From Candidatus Tumulicola sp. (GTDB lineage: Bacteria; Vulcanimicrobiota; Vulcanimicrobiia; Eremiobacterales; Eremiobacteraceae): a stretch of 64,000 nt of DNA. Below, one piece after another: positions 18,126 to 25,912 of the stretch. The stretch is taken from contig DATNNM010000007.1 of the NCBI GenBank assembly GCA_035601835.1, positions 124,001 through 188,000 on the forward strand. Direction: 5' to 3'. Position 1 is the stretch's first letter; every line of letters starts with the position of its first letter. Both the position numbers and the translations under genes were made by a program. The notes below the pieces were generated by a model. That model made no database searches and was not told where the DNA came from. It was given only the letters and a program-made list of their open reading frames with translations.

Positions 18126-18626
18126 CTAACCTACTCGCGCGCCTGGCCCGAAGTTTCGAGAGGCCCCCGGCCGCAGCGCCCGCCGCAAAACATCGCGAAG
18201 CAGCTTTTGATCGCCTTCCGAGAGCGCGGCGATCGCCGGCGGCGGCTTGCGCACGCGCGCCGACAGCTGTTTGTAGATCCGCTCCCCAAGCTCGGTGACG
18301 ACGAGGGTCTTGACCCTGCGGTCGCCGACGGCGTTGCCGCGCTCGACCAGCCCGCGCGCCTCGAGGCGATCCACGATGCCGGTGATGTTCGATGCGTCGC
18401 AATGCATCGTCATCGCCAAGTCGCTCATCGCTTTCGGCTTGTCCGCCAGCAAGAGCTTCAGCGCGAACGCCTGCTGCGCGGTCAGGTCGAACTCCGCGGC
18501 GATCGCGGCGAAGTGGCGGTGCTGCGAGCGGACCAGCTCCATCATCAAATGCCACGCGTCGGCGCCAAAGGTTTGCGTGCGCGCCGCCCCGGATCGACGG
18601 CGCCGCAAGGGCAGTGTTGTTGACAT
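18126..18626 (-). CDS. MarR family transcriptional regulator
   Basis: A 166-residue winged-helix regulator, likely the local repressor of the efflux operon. LTAQQAFALKLLLADKPKAMSDLA then DASNITGIVDRLEARGLVERGNAVGDRRVKTLVVTELG is the standard MarR DNA-binding region, with the Asp-Arg-Arg wing. It is the first gene of the operon and is divergent from the TlpA-like gene. The 65-base gap between them carries CATACT (18624-18629) and AGTATG (18648-18653), a possible operator, and a TTGACA (18620-18625) that may be the -35 of the divergent gene. Confidence 0.9.
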   Translation of the reverse strand: MSTTLPLRRRRSGAARTQTFGADAWHLMMELVRSQHRHFAAIAAEFDLTAQQAFALKLLLADKPKAMSDLAMTMHCDASNITGIVDRLEARGLVERGNAVGDRRVKTLVVTELGERIYKQLSARVRKPPPAIAALSEGDQKLLRDVLRRALRPGASRNFGPGARVG

Positions 18627-18691
18627 ACTCGATTGTTTATGTTCTTAAGTATGCGAAGGCTCTCCTGGTCGGTTCGTCAAAAGCGCCAGCC

Positions 18692-19231
18692 ATGCGGCTG
18701 ATACCCGGACGCATCGGTTGGGTCATAGTCATTATCCTCTTCGTTCTGGCTGGGTTTTTGCTGTGGATAGATGTTAACAAATGGCGCACCACCGGGCAGC
18801 CGACCTCGGGACGTGCCGCGATCGGCGCACCGGCTCCGGATGCGACGGTGTGGACGTTGCTCGGCAAACCCGCGCGACTCGCGATGTTCTACCGGCGCCC
18901 GCTCGTGTTGAATTTCTTTGCGACGTGGTGCGTGCCGTGCAAAGCGGAGCTTCCATTGCTCCAGCGGCGCTATATGGAGCTGCGCCGCAAGGGGCTTCTC
19001 GTCGTGGGCGTGGATCAAGAGGAAGGCGCGACGGAGGTGAGCGCGTTCGTGAAGCTGTCCGGCGTGACGTTCCCTGTCGTCGTCGACAAAGGCGAGGGCA
19101 CGCTGACCTACGACATCCACGCCATCCCGACGTCGATCTTCATTGACTCCTCCGGCATTGTTCGGGCGATTCATGTCGGGGAGCTGTCGGCGTCGGATCT
19201 GGACGCGGATGTGGCGAAGATTCTTCCTTAG
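18692..19231 (+). CDS. TlpA/ResA-like membrane-anchored thiol-disulfide oxidoreductase
   Basis: A 179-residue protein with one N-terminal transmembrane helix (WVIVIILFVLAGFLLWI) and an external thioredoxin domain. The redox motif is WCVPC in NFFATWCVPCKAELPLL, and the cis-Pro region is AIPTSIFIDSSG. Such proteins reduce disulfides in extracytoplasmic proteins, often apocytochromes. I took the ATG at 18692 because the membrane helix starts soon after it; no strong ribosome site is visible. It is divergent from marR and a single gene here. Confidence 0.88.
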   Translation: MRLIPGRIGWVIVIILFVLAGFLLWIDVNKWRTTGQPTSGRAAIGAPAPDATVWTLLGKPARLAMFYRRPLVLNFFATWCVPCKAELPLLQRRYMELRRKGLLVVGVDQEEGATEVSAFVKLSGVTFPVVVDKGEGTLTYDIHAIPTSIFIDSSGIVRAIHVGELSASDLDADVAKILP

Positions 19232-19248
19232 ATAGTAGACCTCTCAAA

Positions 19249-19499
19249 GTAGCCACGGAGCTTTAGCTCCGTGCACCCTCCCCGATCGCCGCTGCGCGAT
19301 CAGTCGCCTGCGCGGGGACGGCGCGAAGAGTCGGGAATATTGAAGCTTCGCGCCTCGGGTCCGGCTGGCTCTCGCCGCCTCAGTAGAGCCGGGAGGGAAA
19401 TTTATCCCGACTTCTCGGCGTGTCGAAGCGTGGCGACCCCGTGACGCTAGGGCGTCTGCTCGCGCACCGGCGGGCACGGACCTAAAGGTCCGTAGCTAC
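19249..19499. mobile_element. MITE-like element with 26-bp inverted ends
   Basis: The left end (19249-19274) and the reverse complement of the right end (19474-19499) agree at 23 of 26 positions. Both begin GTAGC, read ACGGA next and carry a CTTTAG-centred palindrome, then end CCGTGC. Each end is itself a palindrome: CACGGAGCT/AGCTCCGTG around TT on the left, ACGGACCT/AGGTCCGT around AA on the right. The interior is non-coding and hairpin-rich. No transposase is present and no clear target duplication is visible. Confidence 0.55.
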
Positions 19500-19535
19500 A
19501 TGAAAAGTCGGTCCGTGACAACGTGAGAATTCGGT
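19500..19535. repeat. AAGTCGGTCCG repeat, copy 1
   Basis: The core AAGTCGGTCCG at 19505-19515 is followed by GTGAGAATTCGG. The same core occurs twice, with similar GTGAGAA/ATGAGAA flanks, at 53803-53870. It abuts the MITE-like element. Perhaps a remnant of insertion-sequence ends; nothing coding is attached. Confidence 0.5.
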
Positions 19536-19541
19536 GTGTGG

Positions 19542-20342
19542 CTAAGAAGAGTCAGAATGGAGCTCCTGCTCCACGGTCTTGGACTTGCCGTTATGGCGCG
19601 ATGCAAGCCAAGCCTTTGCGGTCTCCGCTTCCTTGATCTGCGCCTTCACGACTGCGATGTAGCGCGGACAATCCGGTCCGCCCGGTTCATGACAGAATCC
19701 GCGCACGCAAGTCGCGCCGGCGTCTTTGAAGAGCACCGGGTCCTCGCGCTTGAGGATGCGCAGCACCTGAAACGACATCTCACGGATCTCCCACTGCGCC
19801 ATGTTGCACGTGCGCAGCGTCAGGAATTCGTACCAGGCGCGCGCGTTGCCGGACACGACGAGTTGGCTCGCGGCGGCATTGGGCAGAACAAAGCGCGCGT
19901 CTTCGCTCGGGATGCCGGCGTCCAACAACGCCTGATACGTGCGCGCAGCATCGCTCATCATTTGATCGAACGCCTTGGACAGTTCGGGCAGTGACGCGAT
20001 GCGCTTCGGTTTGACGTACGGAAAATCAGCGTTCTTGAATGCCAGATAGCGCTGGCTTTGCTGATCGAACTGCAAGTGGCGATGGCGCACGAGCTGATGG
20101 GTCGCCGCTCGCGACATGCCCGTCACGCCGAAGATAAAGATGTTATGTTCGAGCGTCGAATGGTGGCCGGCGTCGCGCACTCGCTCTACGGTTCGCACCA
20201 TGTCGTCGGGCTTTTCTTCCCAGCGCCGCACGATCGCGTCGGGCGCGTTTGCCGAATAGCAGGTTCGGGCCGCTGTCGCGGTCATGGCGGTGGGCGTTGG
20301 CGATTTTTCCAGCAGCGTCACGCGCACGGATACTTCGGGCAT
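19542..20342 (-). CDS. thyX: Flavin-dependent thymidylate synthase
   Basis: It makes dTMP from dUMP using methylene-tetrahydrofolate and NADPH with FAD, replacing ThyA. The ThyX signature RHR-x7-S is present as RHRHLQFDQQSQRY. HHSTLEHNIFIFGVTGMSR upstream and LTLRTCNMAQWEIR downstream also match the family. 266 residues from the ATG at 20342 (MPEVSVRVTLLEK). The frame stays open further upstream but that part has no family character. The gene stands alone and is divergent from the stalk-barrel genes. Confidence 0.93.
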   Translation of the reverse strand: MPEVSVRVTLLEKSPTPTAMTATAARTCYSANAPDAIVRRWEEKPDDMVRTVERVRDAGHHSTLEHNIFIFGVTGMSRAATHQLVRHRHLQFDQQSQRYLAFKNADFPYVKPKRIASLPELSKAFDQMMSDAARTYQALLDAGIPSEDARFVLPNAAASQLVVSGNARAWYEFLTLRTCNMAQWEIREMSFQVLRILKREDPVLFKDAGATCVRGFCHEPGGPDCPRYIAVVKAQIKEAETAKAWLASRHNGKSKTVEQELHSDSS

Positions 20343-20659
20343 GGTGACCACGCGATTCGCGCTTCGCCTAAACCTGTCCGCCCGCGCCAAGAAAGGCGCG
20401 CTTTTGGAAGATGGCTTTATGTCAGAGGGAAAAGCAAGCCAGGGGGTCCAAAGGAGGAACGTCCTTGCGGCCGGGCAAGCGCTCGGCGCGGGACATAATC
20501 GGCGCTGAATAGTTATGAAGTCGCCCCATCTGGGGATACGTATAATACCGAGCTTACAGCCCGCCCGCGCCTGCCAAGGCATGCGCCGAGGCGGGAGCCT
20601 GCAGTTCGCCGACGCACCCTAGCGGTGGCGCCGGTACTAGAGAAACCGAGGAGGGTAAT
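20343..20659 (+). promoter_or_regulatory. Divergent intergenic region with promoter and structured leader of the first stalk-barrel gene
   Basis: No gene is seen in these 317 bases. TATAAT lies at 20541-20546 in the extended context TACGTATAAT; no good -35 is visible. From about 20553 a leader of roughly 107 bases reaches the TTG start. It can fold into nested stems: CCCGCC pairs with GGCGGG, enclosing GCGC..GCC and GGC..GCGC. A later CGGT/ACCG stem sits just before GAGGAGG. A CCCCATCTGGGG palindrome precedes the -10. No known riboswitch class was recognised. Confidence 0.4.
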
Positions 20660-22060
20660 TTGAGGAAGTTTCACACGAGCCTTATGGTCGCGGCGCTCGC
20701 AACGGCGGCTTTCGTCGTTTCGGGTTTCGCGCCGAGTTTCGCGGATAACGTTGGAACCGGATTGGCAACAACGGCAACAACCGGCGCGCAAGTCGCCGAC
20801 GCTATGGCGAATTTCGGCACGCCGCCGTCCGGCGAGATCCCTATTATATTCAACGATCACCACGTGTACGCGAAGCCGGACACTCTCACGCAAAACCGCG
20901 TGCTTGCCGCGATAGTGAAGAACGGCACGATTATGGTGCCGCTGCGCAGCATGTTCGAACAGATGGGCGCAACGGTATCATATAATGCCGCCAGCAAATC
21001 GGTGACCGCGCAAAAGGCCGGCGCCTCCGTCCAGGTGACGCTCGGCAAAGCCGAAGCCGTTATCAACGGCGAAACGCGTCCGTTAGACGTGCCGCCCATG
21101 ATGTACAAGGGCGTGCTCGTCGTGCCGGTGCGCGTCATCTCTGAATCCCTCGGCGCATACGTACAGTGGGTGCCGGATCGCCGCATCTGCGTCGTCCGTT
21201 ACATCCCGCCGACGCCTGTGCCGCTCCCGCCGCCGACGGTTGCTCCGACCGCGCCGCCGACGCCGGCACCAACGCCGACGCCTGTGCCGGTCATTATCGT
21301 ACCGTACAACGGCTTCGTCGACATCGCGTATGCGACCGGCAAGAACTACAACGAGTTCTCGGCCGGCAACACCGACAAGGGCGGCGCCTATCAAGCACAC
21401 GGCGCGCTGCTGTTCAACCCGTTCGCGATCAAGGTCGACTATCGCCAGGATCAGTACGATACCACGCTCAACTGCCAGCCGCCGAACGCGGCCGATCCGA
21501 ACTATGCCCTGCTCTGCCGCCAGTATTTCCAAATCGCGGCCGCCGCAGGTCAGCCGCTCACGTGCTTCTTCACGATTGACGGCGGCACGGATTGCGCGCG
21601 ACAGTTCCGGGCGCGACAAAACACGCTCGATGGCCGCCTCGAGTTCAAGGTCTTCAATCCCCACTTCTACATCGGCGCGGCATACATGAGCGACACGAAC
21701 AACTATGGGTATCCGCGCATCAACGGCTTCGGCTTCGGCGCGGAGAAATTGCCCGACTTCAACAACACTTCGGCGTTGAGCTACTACGCCTCGGCGTTCT
21801 ACTACCCGAGCATGAGTGGCAACTACACCGTTCCAGCCGTCAATCAGTTCGGCATCCCGAGCGCCAACGCCGGACTGGTCTTCAAACAACAGTTCCAGAT
21901 CACGAAATACGACGTCGGACTCACATACAAGTTCGGCAACGCCCCGACTGGGCTGTACATCCTCGTCGGCTACTCTGGAGACCGATGGACCGTCAAGACG
22001 AATGCGCCCGTCGGCCAGTCGCACGGTGGACCGTACGCCGGGTTAGGCATCCACTTCTAA
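20660..22060 (+). CDS. Stalk domain (copper amine oxidase N-terminal type) fused to outer-membrane beta-barrel, paralogue 1
   Basis: A 466-residue secreted protein. A signal peptide (to about residue 29) precedes a domain of about 130 residues (IPIIFNDHHVYAKPD...MVPLRSMFEQMGATVSYN...GAYVQWVPDRRICVVRY) matching the copper-amine-oxidase N-terminal/stalk family. Next is a Pro/Thr/Ala linker of about 40 residues. The remaining 240 residues have alternating aromatic beta-strands and end GPYAGLGIHF; the terminal Phe is the classic outer-membrane insertion signal. The start TTG follows GAGGAGG. It is first of three tandem paralogues. Function unknown; the linker suggests a spacer between barrel and periplasmic domain. 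Confidence 0.8.
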   Translation: MRKFHTSLMVAALATAAFVVSGFAPSFADNVGTGLATTATTGAQVADAMANFGTPPSGEIPIIFNDHHVYAKPDTLTQNRVLAAIVKNGTIMVPLRSMFEQMGATVSYNAASKSVTAQKAGASVQVTLGKAEAVINGETRPLDVPPMMYKGVLVVPVRVISESLGAYVQWVPDRRICVVRYIPPTPVPLPPPTVAPTAPPTPAPTPTPVPVIIVPYNGFVDIAYATGKNYNEFSAGNTDKGGAYQAHGALLFNPFAIKVDYRQDQYDTTLNCQPPNAADPNYALLCRQYFQIAAAAGQPLTCFFTIDGGTDCARQFRARQNTLDGRLEFKVFNPHFYIGAAYMSDTNNYGYPRINGFGFGAEKLPDFNNTSALSYYASAFYYPSMSGNYTVPAVNQFGIPSANAGLVFKQQFQITKYDVGLTYKFGNAPTGLYILVGYSGDRWTVKTNAPVGQSHGGPYAGLGIHF

Positions 22061-22076
22061 ACGACACCACGACTGC

Positions 22077-22109
22077 AAGCGGCGTCCCACCGGGCGCCGC
22101 TTGTTCTTT
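22077..22109 (+). terminator. Rho-independent terminator after paralogue 1
   Basis: The stem AAGCGGCGTCC (22077-22087) pairs with GGGCGCCGCTT (22092-22102) with one G-U pair and a 4-base loop, followed by GTTCTTTC. It lies 17 bases after the stop, so the paralogues are probably separate transcription units or partly attenuated. Confidence 0.6.
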
Positions 22110-22156
22110 CTGAAACGGCGCGAGCGAGAACCCGCATCGTCTTTAGGAGATGACTC

Positions 22157-23458
22157 ATGAAATCGCAGATGGTGATGGCCGCGACGGCCCTCTTTTTGCT
22201 TGCCGGCAGCGCACCGTCATTCGCCGACGCTATGGCGAATTTCGGCACGCCGCCGTCCGGCGAGATCCCGATTCTTTTCAACGATCACCACGTGTACGCG
22301 AAGCCGGATACGCTCGCGCAAAACCGCGTGCTTGCCGCGCTGGTCAAAAACGGCACGATCATGGTGCCCTTGCGCAGCATGTTCGAACAGATGGGCGCGA
22401 CGGTTTCGTGGAACGCCGCGAGCAAGACCGCCACGGCGCAAAAGCCTGGTGCGTCGGTGCAGGTCACGATCGGCAAGAACGCAGCGGTGATCAACGGCGA
22501 GACCCGCCCCCTTGACGTGCCGCCCGAGATCTACAAAGGTTCGGTCGTCGTGCCGGTGCGCGTGATGTCGGAATCCCTCGGCGCGTACGTGCAGTGGGTT
22601 CCGGATCGGCGCATCTGCGTCGTCCGCTACATACCGCCGACGCCGGTGCCGACCGCACCGCCGACGGTTGCTCCGACCGCGCCGCCGACGCCGGCACCGA
22701 CGCCGACGCCGACTCCAGCTCCGATCGCGCCGAGTTACCACGGCTTCATTCAAGGCGCGTATTCGTTCAGTAAGATCTCCAACGAGTTCGCGGCCCAGCA
22801 GACCTCCACGGGCAGCTACATCGCGTCCGGCGCGTATCTGTGGGATCCGTTCGCGGTCAAAGTCGATTTCCGTTACGACCAATACCAGACGACGACCAAC
22901 GGCACGATTCTGCTTCCAGACAACGTCGGTCCGATCTGCAACCCGACCAATCCGCCGGCGCCCTTCACGCCTGGCGCGCCCGCCACGTTCTTCAACACGA
23001 TCGACGGCGGCAGGTGCTTCACCAATCCGTTCAAAGCACGGCAGTCGTGGCTTACCGGCGCGCTTGAATACAAAGTGGCCGAACCGCACATCATGATCGG
23101 CGCCGACTACTTGAGCGCCAACAACAACTACGGCTATCCGCGCTTGAGCGGCTGGGGCTTCGGCCTCGAGAAACTGCCCGAATTCACCAGCCAGCTGAGC
23201 TGGCACGCATCGGGCTTCTATCATCCGTCGGTCACCGGGAGCTACGTGGTGAACGATCCAGCCAGTCCGAATTTCGGCCTCAGCTTCAGACAGCAGTATC
23301 ACGTCTGGACGTACGACGTCGGCCTGGACTACCTGTTCGGCAGGTCGCCGCTGTACTTGTACCTCGGCTTCAACGGGGACCAGTACACGGCCAACACCAA
23401 CGCGCCGGTCAACCAGACGCACGCGGGTCCGTACGCCGGCATCGGCATCCGGTTCTAA
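22157..23458 (+). CDS. Stalk domain plus outer-membrane beta-barrel protein, paralogue 2
   Basis: 433 residues with the same plan: signal peptide ending APSFADA, stalk domain (IPILFNDHHVYAKPDTLAQ, MVPLRSMFEQMGATVSWN), Pro/Thr linker, then a barrel ending GPYAGIGIRF. AGGAG stands seven bases before the ATG. The stalk half is nearly identical to paralogue 1 even in DNA; the segment starting CGCCGACGCTATGGC is the same for about 47 bases. The barrel halves diverge strongly and share only landmarks such as NNYGYPR and FGLEKLPEF. The barrel loops carry short Cys-containing inserts (GPICNPTN, GGRCFTN). Confidence 0.82.
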   Translation: MKSQMVMAATALFLLAGSAPSFADAMANFGTPPSGEIPILFNDHHVYAKPDTLAQNRVLAALVKNGTIMVPLRSMFEQMGATVSWNAASKTATAQKPGASVQVTIGKNAAVINGETRPLDVPPEIYKGSVVVPVRVMSESLGAYVQWVPDRRICVVRYIPPTPVPTAPPTVAPTAPPTPAPTPTPTPAPIAPSYHGFIQGAYSFSKISNEFAAQQTSTGSYIASGAYLWDPFAVKVDFRYDQYQTTTNGTILLPDNVGPICNPTNPPAPFTPGAPATFFNTIDGGRCFTNPFKARQSWLTGALEYKVAEPHIMIGADYLSANNNYGYPRLSGWGFGLEKLPEFTSQLSWHASGFYHPSVTGSYVVNDPASPNFGLSFRQQYHVWTYDVGLDYLFGRSPLYLYLGFNGDQYTANTNAPVNQTHAGPYAGIGIRF

Positions 23459-23790
23459 CGAAGCGGATCTGAAAACGATGAGGCGGACGGCTCGCTAAAG
23501 AGCCGCCCGCCTCGTTTATTCGGGCATGTCCCGCGCTGCCGCCCTTGGCCAGCGGGAGGGCTTGCCCCCTTCGCAGTGAAAAGGACCATGATGCGGCCCT
23601 CGAGCGGCGTTTCCGTTCGCATGAGGTTGCCTATTTGGGGCGCGATCCTCCCGTTTGGCTTCGCTTGGGCGGGGTAAACCGGAAGCGTGTCCCTCGCCGG
23701 ACGAGCTGTTGCGGCACCCTGCCGGGTCGATCGTTGCTCGCCGCGAGAAATCTTAGATTTCATGTCACTCATCGCCAGGAGGGTAACAGG
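23459..23790 (+). other. Intergenic region before paralogue 3
   Basis: After the terminator at 23480-23518 about 270 bases remain without a convincing gene. The frame of paralogue 3 stays open through it but shows no signal peptide or family sequence. The final GGAGGGTAACAGG is the ribosome-binding site of the TTG start. No clear promoter was identified. Confidence 0.5.
23480..23518 (+). terminator. Rho-independent terminator after paralogue 2
   Basis: A long stem, GAGGCGGACGGCTC (23480-23493) with GAGCCGCCCGCCTC (23500-23513), has one mismatch, a GCTAAA loop and then GTTTATT. The strongest terminator in the window. Confidence 0.75.
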
Positions 23791-25257
23791 TTGAAAAAAC
23801 TCCACGTCGCGGCCTTCGTAGCGGCATTGTTTGTCGTCACGGGGATCGCACCCAGCTTCGCTGACGGTAAGGCTGTCAACGTTGCCGCGGTCAAAGCGAC
23901 GACCGTGTCCGGAACGGCAACTTTGGCAACGTCCGGCACGCAGATCGCTGACGCCATGTCGGCAAACTTCGGCACTCCGCCATCGGGCGAGATCCCGATC
24001 CTCTACAACGACCACCACGTCTATGCCAAGCCCGACGAGCTCAAACAGAATCGCGTGCTCGCCGCTCTGGTACGCAACGGCGTGATTTTGGTTCCGCTTC
24101 GCAGCATGTTCGAGCAGATGGGCGCGACCGTTTCGTGGAACGCCGCGAGCAAGACCGCCACTGCCCAAAAGACGGGCGCGTCGGTACAGGTCACGGTTGG
24201 CAAGAACGAAGCTGTGATCAACGGCGAGGCCCGCCCGCTTGACGTGCCGCCCGAAATCTACAAAGGCTCGGTCGTCGTGCCAGTGCGCGTGATGTCGGAA
24301 TCCCTCGGTGCATACGTGCAGTGGGTTCCGGACCGCCGCATCTGCGTCGTCCGCTATATACCGCCGACGCCGGTGCCGACGGCACCGCCCACAGCGCCGC
24401 CGACGGCTCCTCCGACCCTTGCTCCGACGCCTACGCCGACCCCGACGCCGGTTCGCTATCGTGGCTTCCTGCAGGCTGGCCTAACAGCCGGCAAGGTGTA
24501 CAACGCCTATGCCGCCGGACAAAAGGATGAGGGCAAGTCGTACGTCGCGGCCGGTGCGTACCTGAGCGGTGAGTTCGCCTTCAAGGGCGACTTCCGTCAG
24601 GACCACTACTCCACGACGGTCAACGGCGTGCTGCCGCCTGACACCACGTTCTTGGCTTCGACCTTCGACGCGGTGTGCGATCCGTCATCACAAGACGCCG
24701 GTGGACCGATTCCCGTAGGCGCCCCGGTGACGTTCTTCAGCACGCTTGACGGCGGAACGTGTTTCATCGCGCCCACCCAACAGAAAGCGGCGACCGTCGA
24801 CGGCCGTGTAGAGTATCGGATCTGGAAGCCGTACTACTACATCGGCGTCAGCTACATCCAGGCCGCGAACAACTACGGCGACCCCGCCATCCGCGGCGTC
24901 GGCGCAGGTCTGGAAGCGCTGCCCAAACTGAACAATCCGGGCGGGTTGAGCCTATTCGGTTCGGTGTTCGACTACCCGGCGGCCCAGGCCACGTACACGG
25001 TCGTGGATCCGGAAAGTCCGAACGACACGAACCAGTACCGCCTGCGCTACAACATCATCAAATACGATGCGGGAGTTTCCTACAATTTCGGCTCGTCGCC
25101 GTTCTACATCTACGGCGGGTTTAGCGGAGACCGCTTCACCGGTAATAGCAACACGATCACCGTGGGGTCGGGTTCGACTCCGCCAGCGGTGACGCCGCCC
25201 AAGCCGTACAACCAGACGCACTCCGGCCCGTACATCGGACTTGGCTTCAAGTTCTAA
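23791..25257 (+). CDS. Stalk domain plus outer-membrane beta-barrel protein, paralogue 3
   Basis: 488 residues. I start it at the TTG at 23791 because a ribosome site (CAGGAGGGTAACAGG) like that of paralogue 1 precedes it, and a clean signal peptide follows (LKKLHVAAFVAALFVVTGIAPSFAD). The stalk domain again reads IPILYNDHHVYAKPD...LVPLRSMFEQMGATVSWN. The linker has eight or more PT/AP repeats. The barrel is the largest of the three, with added loops (FDAVCDPSSQDAGG, TITVGSGSTPPAVTPP), and ends GPYIGLGFKF. Like its paralogues it should sit in the outer membrane. Ligand and partners are unknown. Confidence 0.8.
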   Translation: MKKLHVAAFVAALFVVTGIAPSFADGKAVNVAAVKATTVSGTATLATSGTQIADAMSANFGTPPSGEIPILYNDHHVYAKPDELKQNRVLAALVRNGVILVPLRSMFEQMGATVSWNAASKTATAQKTGASVQVTVGKNEAVINGEARPLDVPPEIYKGSVVVPVRVMSESLGAYVQWVPDRRICVVRYIPPTPVPTAPPTAPPTAPPTLAPTPTPTPTPVRYRGFLQAGLTAGKVYNAYAAGQKDEGKSYVAAGAYLSGEFAFKGDFRQDHYSTTVNGVLPPDTTFLASTFDAVCDPSSQDAGGPIPVGAPVTFFSTLDGGTCFIAPTQQKAATVDGRVEYRIWKPYYYIGVSYIQAANNYGDPAIRGVGAGLEALPKLNNPGGLSLFGSVFDYPAAQATYTVVDPESPNDTNQYRLRYNIIKYDAGVSYNFGSSPFYIYGGFSGDRFTGNSNTITVGSGSTPPAVTPPKPYNQTHSGPYIGLGFKF

Positions 25258-25279
25258 TCAGCGGGTCCACTGCGAAAAG

Positions 25280-25311
25280 CGGCGCTCCCTTTGCGGGGGG
25301 CGCCGTTTTCT
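25280..25311 (+). terminator. Rho-independent terminator after paralogue 3
   Basis: CGGCGCTCCC (25280-25289) pairs with GGGGGCGCCG (25296-25305) with one wobble, followed by TTTTCTTG. Confidence 0.7.
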
Positions 25312-25330
25312 TGTGTTGAAGGCGACTGTT

Positions 25331-25891
25331 ATGCGGTATATGCGGCTCGGATTGTTCGCCCTGACCCTGTGGTGCGCGCTGGCTACCGCAGCACTCGCGG
25401 GCCAGCCCTACGACAGCGGCGTTTGGACGGAGATCGCGATCACCAAGCACCCGTTGGCGGCGAGCTCAGCGCCGGTCGATGAGTATTTCGGACCGCAGCG
25501 GCTCAGCAATCTGGGCATGCGCAACATGCTCCACTTCATGACGCTCGAGGGCACTTCGCCGCTGGCTCTTCCCGGTCAGATGGCCAACATCGAAGGCCTG
25601 AGCGCCGGCCTTGCGGAGTGGGCGGACAAGTATCCGCGCGATCGCTGGCTGCCCGATTCGATCCTGAAGTTCGCCGAGTTTCTGCAGTCGAAGGCGCGCC
25701 CGTTCACGGACGTGGCTGCGGTCGGCTACCTGTTGTTGTTAGAGGATCGATACGCCGCCACCCCAGCGGGGCGCGAAGCGGCGAAAATCGTCCAGACGTA
25801 TCATCACACACCGGATTTCGACGTCGCGGAGCTGCCGATCGTGAGCGCAAAGGAAACGGCAGCCGGCGTTTTGCCTCGCCGGCTGCGGTGA
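25331..25891 (+). CDS. Secreted protein of unknown function with DEYFG motif
   Basis: 186 residues beginning MRYMRLGLFALTLWCAL, a signal peptide ending ALAGQ. I do not recognise the family. The mature part contains APVDEYFGPQRLSNLGMRN, then LAEWADKYPRDRWLPDSILKFAEFL and a C-terminal ALLEDRY-like helix region. These same landmarks (APADEYFG...LGI, then DWSRKYPQDNWIP) occur in the convergent gene at 25913-26413, so the two are paralogues. The mostly helical layout suggests a small soluble periplasmic domain. It follows the stalk-barrel cluster but is separated from it by a terminator. Confidence 0.7.
   Translation: MRYMRLGLFALTLWCALATAALAGQPYDSGVWTEIAITKHPLAASSAPVDEYFGPQRLSNLGMRNMLHFMTLEGTSPLALPGQMANIEGLSAGLAEWADKYPRDRWLPDSILKFAEFLQSKARPFTDVAAVGYLLLLEDRYAATPAGREAAKIVQTYHHTPDFDVAELPIVSAKETAAGVLPRRLR
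25859..25886 (-). terminator. Hairpin between the convergent DEYFG genes
   Basis: Perfect 10-bp arms GCAGCCGGCG (25859-25868) and CGCCGGCTGC (25877-25886) surround an 8-base loop, inside the last codons of the plus-strand gene. Read on the minus strand it is followed by CGTTTCCTTTG, so it may terminate the gene at 25913-26413. Confidence 0.45.
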
Positions 25892-25912
25892 CCGAGCCCG
25901 GGTAGATCTTCC

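Larger units (their letters stand above)
19232..19541. other. Intergenic region made largely of repeats
   Basis: This gap between the TlpA-like gene and thyX holds no credible gene. It contains the 251-bp element with inverted ends (19249-19499) and a copy of the AAGTCGGTCCG repeat. A small minus-strand frame across the element has no family resemblance. Confidence 0.7.

Noticed and set aside
19244..19477. Small minus-strand frame (77 codons) inside the MITE-like element
   Set aside because: It covers the inverted ends and palindromes of the element and has no recognisable family or ribosome site.
21190..21300. CRISPR- or minisatellite-like repeats in the stalk-barrel linkers
   Set aside because: The CCGACG-type repetition simply encodes the Pro/Thr/Ala linker and has no spacer structure.
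23545..23790. N-terminal extension of the third stalk-barrel protein
   Set aside because: A clean signal peptide starts at the TTG at 23791 with a good ribosome site; the upstream frame is low-quality sequence after a terminator.
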